From contig JAUVPA010000024.1 of assembly GCA_030598905.1 (NCBI GenBank), positions 1 through 10,997 of the forward strand: a DNA stretch of 10,997 nt, in the 5' to 3' direction. Position 1 is the stretch's first letter; every line of letters starts with the position of its first letter. Positions 7,290-10,997 of this stretch are shown one piece after another. A program made the position numbers and the translations under genes. This DNA is from Acidimicrobiia bacterium. Lineage in GTDB: Bacteria; Actinomycetota; Acidimicrobiia; Spongiisociales; UBA5794. The notes under the pieces were generated by a model. The model was not told where the DNA came from and ran no database searches. It saw nothing but the letters and a program-made list of their open reading frames with translations.

Positions 7290-7418
7290 TCCCCAGTCGT
7301 GCGTGCTTGAACGACGAATAGTTGGTCGCGTAAGCACGCCCGTCGGCCTTCTTCGGGCGTGTGCCTTGATTGGTAAGCTCGACGTAGGTTCCACGAAGGT
7401 CCCGAGGAGGGCAAAGCC
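7290..7418 (+). promoter_or_regulatory. Leader before the larA homologue with two mutually exclusive helices
   Basis: This 129-base gap is the longest non-coding stretch in the window. Two perfect 8-bp inverted repeats are present. The first pairs GCGTGCTT (7301-7308) with AAGCACGC (7332-7339), and a smaller CGAC/GTCG pair (7312-7315/7325-7328) lies inside its loop. The second pairs CACGCCCG (7335-7342) with CGGGCGTG (7354-7361) around an 11-base loop. Bases 7335-7339 are used by both, so only one helix can form at a time, as in attenuators and riboswitches. No U-run follows the second helix, so a classical intrinsic terminator is not obvious. They could instead be operator half-sites in DNA. 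A weak TAAGCT (7374-7379) fits an actinobacterial -10, but no matching -35 is evident. Confidence 0.4.
7404..7410 (+). promoter_or_regulatory. Strong ribosome binding site of the larA homologue
   Basis: GAGGAGG lies eight bases before the GTG at 7419. It fixes the start codon of the LarA-family gene and is among the strongest ribosome sites in the window, in keeping with a gene that heads its own translational unit. Confidence 0.8.
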
Positions 7419-8843
7419 GTGTCCGACACCCACCACGCCGTCATCCCGTTCGAGTCGCTCGATCCACTCACGATTGGAGCTGCAGGTAACGAAGATCTCG
7501 TCTATCGCGAGACCATCGAGATCGACATCCCCGCGGCCAATCTCATGGCTGATATCCGGCCCGATGAGCCGGATCCGATCGATGACACCATGGCGGCCGC
7601 CGCTGCTGCGCTGGAAAGCCCACATTCGGGTCCGCGGTTCTCCGATCTCCTCGCGGGTGCCGGCAGCGTGGCCGTGATCATCGACAACCAGTTCCGGCCT
7701 ACTCCGGCGTCGAGGTTGCTTCCTGCAATCCTGGATGCCATCGAAACGGCGGGGGTCGGCGACGCCCGCATCGTGTGCGCCAACGGCAAGGTGTTCCCGA
7801 TGTCGGAGTCGGACATCGTCCAGAAGATCGGTGAGGAAAACCTGGCGCGGATGGAACGGATGGGTGTCCCATTCATGCAGAACGACCCGGGTAACCCCGA
7901 CATGTACACGTACATAGGGATCTCCTCGCGGGGCACACCGGTCTGGCTGCACAACGCAGTGGCAAGTGCCGACGTGAAGATCTCCGTCGGACAGGCGCAG
8001 TCGAATCACTGGGGCGCGGGTGGCGGCGGCAAGTTGATCCTTCCCGGCGTGGTGTCCGATGCCACGATCGAGTCGAACCACGCCGCGTTCGTAACGTCGC
8101 CGCAGACGCACTACGGCGCCGTCGCGGGACCGATGCGGTCGGATATCGATGAGGTTGCCACCATGTGCGGTCTGTCTGGCACGATGAACGTGATTCTCGA
8201 TACATACGGCCGGGTGATCGACGTGCTCTTCGGAGCTCATCCCGACGCCCACCGCGAGTCGATCACGCGCTTCAACGCGATCTACGCGTACGACAACCCG
8301 GTAGCCGATCACGGACCGGCCGACATCGCGATCTGTGGCGTCTTCGCCCCCACCGACCACCTGTTCTTCCACACCGGGTGGGGGGCCATGTCGACCGACC
8401 TGGTCGTTCGCGAAGGCGGCACGATGATCTACTGCTCGCCGTCCCCGGGGGTGCACACAGACCTCGGCGACTTCCCGGGATTGGCACTCATGGATCTGAT
8501 GCAGCCCTATATGCCGGCGACGAAGGAGAACTACGAGCGGGTCTTGCACGACATCCACCATCGGACCATCGAGATGTGGTCGGGTTGCATCTGGGTGCCG
8601 ATCTATGAGGTGATGACCCGCAAACATCTGACGATGGTCACACTCGAGGAGAACCTCGCCATGGCAGCGGAAATCGGCTTCGATGCCACCACATCCTTGG
8701 ATGACGCCTTCGCTGCTGCCATGGAGCGCCACGGTCCAGACGCCAAGGTCATTGTCCTTCCCTACGCCCGATACCAGCTGCCGAAGAACGCGATCAGGAT
8801 GGAGGCAGAGGACATGGCGGCGCTCGAACAGATTCGCCTGTGA
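7419..8843 (+). CDS. LarA-family nickel-pincer-nucleotide-dependent isomerase, divergent
   Basis: This 474-residue cytoplasmic enzyme belongs to the lactate racemase (LarA) superfamily, which moves a hydride through a nickel-pincer cofactor to invert a 2-hydroxyacid centre. The cofactor core reads GGGGKLILPG (201-210). Lys205 matches the lysine that forms the thioamide with the cofactor (Lys184 in Lactobacillus plantarum LarA), and His221, 16 residues later in ESNH, matches nickel ligand His200. Arg93 in FRPTP matches substrate-binding Arg75. In contrast the GxHR motif holding acid/base His108 reads GKVF (123-126). Around His174 the sequence reads SNHWGAG, with a histidine (His197) displaced by about two residues. 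Tyr294 and Lys298 align by eye with Phe317 and Trp321. It is therefore probably not a lactate racemase. Cofactor genes follow directly downstream, which supports real NPN use. Confidence 0.85.
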   Translation: MSDTHHAVIPFESLDPLTIGAAGNEDLVYRETIEIDIPAANLMADIRPDEPDPIDDTMAAAAAALESPHSGPRFSDLLAGAGSVAVIIDNQFRPTPASRLLPAILDAIETAGVGDARIVCANGKVFPMSESDIVQKIGEENLARMERMGVPFMQNDPGNPDMYTYIGISSRGTPVWLHNAVASADVKISVGQAQSNHWGAGGGGKLILPGVVSDATIESNHAAFVTSPQTHYGAVAGPMRSDIDEVATMCGLSGTMNVILDTYGRVIDVLFGAHPDAHRESITRFNAIYAYDNPVADHGPADIAICGVFAPTDHLFFHTGWGAMSTDLVVREGGTMIYCSPSPGVHTDLGDFPGLALMDLMQPYMPATKENYERVLHDIHHRTIEMWSGCIWVPIYEVMTRKHLTMVTLEENLAMAAEIGFDATTSLDDAFAAAMERHGPDAKVIVLPYARYQLPKNAIRMEAEDMAALEQIRL

Positions 8844-8849
8844 AGGGAG

Positions 8850-9134
8850 ATGTCCTCCAGATCCAGCCAGCGGATCAGAGGCAAGACGCCGATCGCCGAG
8901 ATCCTGAGGATGTATCCGGATGGACGCGCCTATCAGCTCATGCGGCAGCTGCATTGGGCGTGCGCTCTCTGCGGTTTTTCGCCGCGTGAACCGTTGGCTA
9001 TGGCGGCAAAGAAGCACAAGAACTCACCCCTTGCGGTACTCGAGGCCTTCCGAGCCCTCGACCTGCCTGACGGGCCGAGCGACGAGATGATCGCCAGAGC
9101 AGCAGTGCGACACAGGAAGTACGCGATGCCATGA
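8850..9134 (+). CDS. Small CxxC protein resembling DUF1858
   Basis: This 94-residue, basic, soluble protein has no signal or membrane segment. Its pattern of KTPIAEIL..YP, a short helix, then WACALCGF (36-43, Cys38 and Cys41), followed by a helix with EPLAMAAKKH and a final helix, resembles the DUF1858 (hybrid-cluster-protein-associated redox disulfide) domain, recalled rather than searched. The CxxC could form a redox disulfide, bind metal, or carry sulfur. It lies six bases after the larA-homologue stop and overlaps larE by four bases (ATGA), which places it inside the cofactor-synthesis unit. I do not know of this protein as a standard Lar component, so its role is unknown; possible jobs are sulfur or iron-sulfur supply to LarE, or nickel handling. 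The ATG directly abuts the AAGGGAG ribosome-like site, so translation probably depends on coupling to the upstream gene. Confidence 0.75.
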   Translation: MSSRSSQRIRGKTPIAEILRMYPDGRAYQLMRQLHWACALCGFSPREPLAMAAKKHKNSPLAVLEAFRALDLPDGPSDEMIARAAVRHRKYAMP

Positions 9135-9937
9135 CAACGTCGGAAGCGAGATTGGCGGAGGAGCTCCGCTCGCTCGATCGGGTGATAGTCGCCTTCTCAG
9201 GTGGAGTCGATTCGGCGACGCTGGCCAACGCCTCGCTGCGTGTCCTTGGAGCTGAGCGGATGCTGGCCGTCACCGCCGACTCGGACTCGCTGGCGACGGG
9301 CGAACTGGAGCACTGTGCCGACCTGGCGAAGCAATGGAACATGCCTTGGCTTTCGATCGCGACCAACGAGCTGTCGAACGTCAACTACGTCGCCAATCGA
9401 GGAGACCGCTGTTATTGGTGCAAGGACGCCCTCATGGAAGCTCTGGCGCCGGTAGCCGTCGACATGGATGCCACGATCACTCTCGGCGTCAACGTCGATG
9501 ACCTCGGCGATCATCGACCCGGTCAAGAGGCCGCTCGAGTGCGTGGCGCCCGGTTCCCTCTGGTCGATGCCGGCCTCGCCAAGGCCGAGGTTCGCATGCT
9601 GGCCAAAAAGTGGGGTCTTCCGGTTTGGGACCGTCCCGCCATGCCGTGTCTCAGCTCACGGGTGCCGTATGGGACGCCCGTGACCGTACGTGTGCTGTCT
9701 CGTATCGACCGCGCCGAGAGTGAACTCCGCCGCCTTGGCTTCGTGGAGCTGCGTGTCCGTCACTACGACGACACTGCCCGGATCGAGGTGCCGCCAAAGG
9801 AGATGGCGGTTGTCGTCAGCCAAAGCGAGGCCATCGTCGCTGCCTTGCAGCGCGTCGGGTACCGCTACGTGACGCTCGATCTCGCCGGCCTGCGCTCCGG
9901 GAATCTCAACGCAGCGCTGGGCAATGGCAGCGCCTGA
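9131..9937 (+). CDS. larE: LarE, ATP-dependent sulfur insertase for the nickel-pincer cofactor
   Basis: LarE adenylates the carboxylates of the LarB product and replaces oxygen with sulfur, making the dithio form of the cofactor precursor. The 268-residue protein shows the PP-loop SGGVDS (23-28) near the N-terminus. It also has RCYWCK (Cys94, Cys97) and PAMPCLSSRVPYG (169-181), whose Cys173 matches the sulfur-donating Cys176 of Lactobacillus plantarum LarE. In that enzyme the cysteine is sacrificed. Enzymes with the extra CxxC, as described from Thermotoga, hold a [4Fe-4S] cluster with the three cysteines and can work catalytically. This protein has the three-cysteine pattern, so the iron-sulfur type is predicted. 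Its start overlaps the CxxC-protein stop by four bases, and larB follows with a 13-base gap to the preferred GTG. Confidence 0.93.
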   Translation: MTTSEARLAEELRSLDRVIVAFSGGVDSATLANASLRVLGAERMLAVTADSDSLATGELEHCADLAKQWNMPWLSIATNELSNVNYVANRGDRCYWCKDALMEALAPVAVDMDATITLGVNVDDLGDHRPGQEAARVRGARFPLVDAGLAKAEVRMLAKKWGLPVWDRPAMPCLSSRVPYGTPVTVRVLSRIDRAESELRRLGFVELRVRHYDDTARIEVPPKEMAVVVSQSEAIVAALQRVGYRYVTLDLAGLRSGNLNAALGNGSA

Positions 9938-9938
9938 C

Positions 9939-9943
9939 AGGAG
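9939..9943 (+). promoter_or_regulatory. Ribosome binding site deciding the larB start
   Basis: AGGAG lies seven bases before a GTG at 9951. The alternative in-frame ATG at 9924, inside larE, has no comparable site upstream. The GTG also puts the conserved LarB N-terminal region about ten residues from the start. Confidence 0.7.
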
Positions 9944-9950
9944 ACCGGAC

Positions 9951-10595
9951 GTGGATCTCGGCGATTCGCGCCTCGACGTCGATCGAATGCGCCGTATCGG
10001 TATGCCTGAGGCCGTGTACGCCGAAGGAAAGACGGCGAGTCAATGTGTCCGAATCGTCGAGGCACTCCTGCGTGTCGACGGTGGTCCGGTGATCGTCACC
10101 AGGACGAGCCCGGAGCAGCGAAAGGCGCTCGACGTTCTCGAACCGACGGCCACGTGGTCGGCGACGCTCACGTGGCAGCACGCCGAGGCGCGTCCAGACG
10201 GGAGGGTTGCTGTCGTATCCGGCGGCACCTCGGACCAGCCGGTCGTCGACGAATGTGAGGGAACCCTGTCCGCGATGGGTGTAGCCGTCGAAGCGCACCG
10301 CGATGTCGGTGTTGCCGGGTTACATCGGCTCGTCGACGTTGTTCCCAGCCTGCAGAGCGCCTCGGTTGTCGTGGCTGTCGCCGGGATGGAGGCCTCGTTG
10401 CCGACCGTCCTCGGAGGACTTGTCCCCGCGCCGATCATTGGCGTACCGACGTCGACGGGCTACGGGTCGAGCTTCGAGGGCATCACCGCCCTGCTGTCCA
10501 TGCTCTCGTCATGTGCGCCGGGCATCAGCGTCGTTGGCATCGACAACGGCTATGGCGCCGCATGTTCCGCCCTGCGCATCCTGGGAGACGGGTGA
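9951..10595 (+). CDS. larB: LarB, nicotinic acid adenine dinucleotide carboxylase/hydrolase
   Basis: LarB performs the first step of nickel-pincer-nucleotide synthesis: it carboxylates the pyridinium ring of nicotinic acid adenine dinucleotide at C5 and hydrolyses off AMP. The 214-residue product (counted from the GTG) carries the N-terminal LD..RMRRIGMPEAVYAEGKT and the AIR-carboxylase (PurE)-like core with VVSGGTSDQPV, DVGVAGLHRL, AGMEAS, VPTSTGYGSSF and SSCAPG. Cys188, in SCAPG, corresponds to the cysteine (Cys221 in Lactobacillus plantarum) that forms the pyridine adduct. Glu147, in AGME, sits 41 residues before it, the same spacing as Glu180 there. An ATG start at 9924 would add nine residues and overlap larE but lacks a ribosome site. 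The stop overlaps the larC ATG by one base. Confidence 0.93.
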   Translation: MDLGDSRLDVDRMRRIGMPEAVYAEGKTASQCVRIVEALLRVDGGPVIVTRTSPEQRKALDVLEPTATWSATLTWQHAEARPDGRVAVVSGGTSDQPVVDECEGTLSAMGVAVEAHRDVGVAGLHRLVDVVPSLQSASVVVAVAGMEASLPTVLGGLVPAPIIGVPTSTGYGSSFEGITALLSMLSSCAPGISVVGIDNGYGAACSALRILGDG

Positions 10596-10997
10596 TGGGT
10601 CGCGCCGTCTGGATCAATCCGACCGTTGGGGTCTCCGGCGACATGCTGCTCGGCGCGCTCATCGACGTAGGTGCGGATGAAGGAACGGTTCGCAAGGCAC
10701 TCGAGTCATTGGCGCTGCCAGGTTGGGAACTCACCGTCGGCGACACCAGACGTCGCGGGCTCCGCTGCCGTTTTGCCCGCGTCACGACCGAGACCGCAGA
10801 CGAGCCTCGACGCTGGGCCGAAATCGACGCCACGATCGCCGGCGCCGACCTTGCCTCCCGGGTGGCGCTCGGAGCGCGTGAGACGTTTCGCCGGTTGGGC
10901 GAGGCCGAGGCACATCGTCACGACGTCGGCATTGATGATGTACATTTCCACGAAGTCGGAGCGGTCGACGCCGTAGTCGACATCGTCGGATGTTGGG
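10595..10997 (+). CDS. larC: LarC, CTP-dependent nickel insertase, N-terminal part
   Basis: LarC uses CTP to insert nickel into the dithio precursor, the last step of cofactor synthesis. The window holds the first 134 codons of the gene. Visible family features are the N-terminal VWINPTVGVSGDMLLGAL (residues 5-22) with Asp16 in SGDM, and VHFHEVGAVDAVVDIVG (about 116-132), rich in histidine and acidic residues. The ATG overlaps the larB stop as TGATG, and GGGAGACGG just upstream can serve as ribosome site. The gene runs off the window. In Lactobacillus plantarum larC is split and joined by a programmed frameshift; that region is beyond this window, so it cannot be judged here. Confidence 0.92.
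   Translation, partial: MGRAVWINPTVGVSGDMLLGALIDVGADEGTVRKALESLALPGWELTVGDTRRRGLRCRFARVTTETADEPRRWAEIDATIAGADLASRVALGARETFRRLGEAEAHRHDVGIDDVHFHEVGAVDAVVDIVGCW

Noticed and set aside
7307..7336. TTGAAC (7307-7312) as a -35 box for the larA homologue
   Set aside because: At 17-18 bases the -10 position reads GTAAGC or TAAGCA, a poor match; I could not support a promoter there.
7335..7361. The second leader helix as an intrinsic terminator
   Set aside because: The stem is GC-rich, but the following bases (TGCCTTGATTGG) contain no U-run. A tail-less terminator cannot be excluded but is not supported.
6924..9017. A 697-codon open frame on the minus strand opposite the RraA-like and LarA-family genes
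   Set aside because: It runs antisense to two well-recognised proteins, shows no family motif, and is rich in Arg, His and Val as expected from the complement of GC-rich codons.
9924..9950. ATG start for larB inside larE
   Set aside because: It has no ribosome site, whereas the GTG at 9951 has AGGAG at the right distance.

Overview
The window is a tightly packed, GC-rich piece of bacterial DNA with thirteen genes, all on the + strand. Many genes overlap by 1-8 bases or use GTG starts. The Thr/Ala/Pro/Gly-rich linker after the lipobox of the binding protein (three 12-residue repeats) is a style common in high-GC Actinobacteria, and I would guess an Acidimicrobiia-like lineage. That is an inference from style only, because the window holds no rRNA or marker gene.

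Layout: (1) 1-3354 is most of a branched-chain-amino-acid-type (Liv/HAAT) ABC importer: the C-terminal end of a LivM-like permease, a lipoprotein binding protein, and LivG-like and LivF-like ATPases. (2) 3369-7289 holds four enzymes: an aminoglycoside-phosphotransferase-fold small-molecule kinase, a divergent enolase paralogue, an extended-SDR NAD-dependent epimerase/dehydratase-like protein, and an RraA/HMG-aldolase-family protein. (3) 7290-7418 is the only sizeable intergenic gap (129 bases). It carries two perfect 8-bp helices that share bases and so cannot form together. (4) 7419-10997 is a nickel-pincer-nucleotide (NPN) module: a LarA-family isomerase, a 94-residue CxxC protein, LarE, LarB and the start of LarC.

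How the parts fit: LarB, LarE and LarC build the NPN cofactor from nicotinic acid adenine dinucleotide, and the LarA homologue would use it to racemise or epimerise a 2-hydroxyacid-like substrate. The importer could bring in that substrate or a precursor. The kinase, enolase-like protein, SDR and RraA-like aldolase/decarboxylase look like downstream catabolic steps leading to pyruvate or PEP. The substrate cannot be read from the sequence.

The most interesting points are these. The LarA homologue keeps the cofactor lysine and nickel histidine but appears to have lost the GxHR histidine and other substrate-site residues. A DUF1858-like CxxC protein sits between larA and larE. The enolase paralogue has catalytic-loop substitutions and is translationally coupled to the kinase. 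The leader before larA could adopt alternative structures. Family assignments and residue equivalences were made by eye from remembered family motifs, without any database search.
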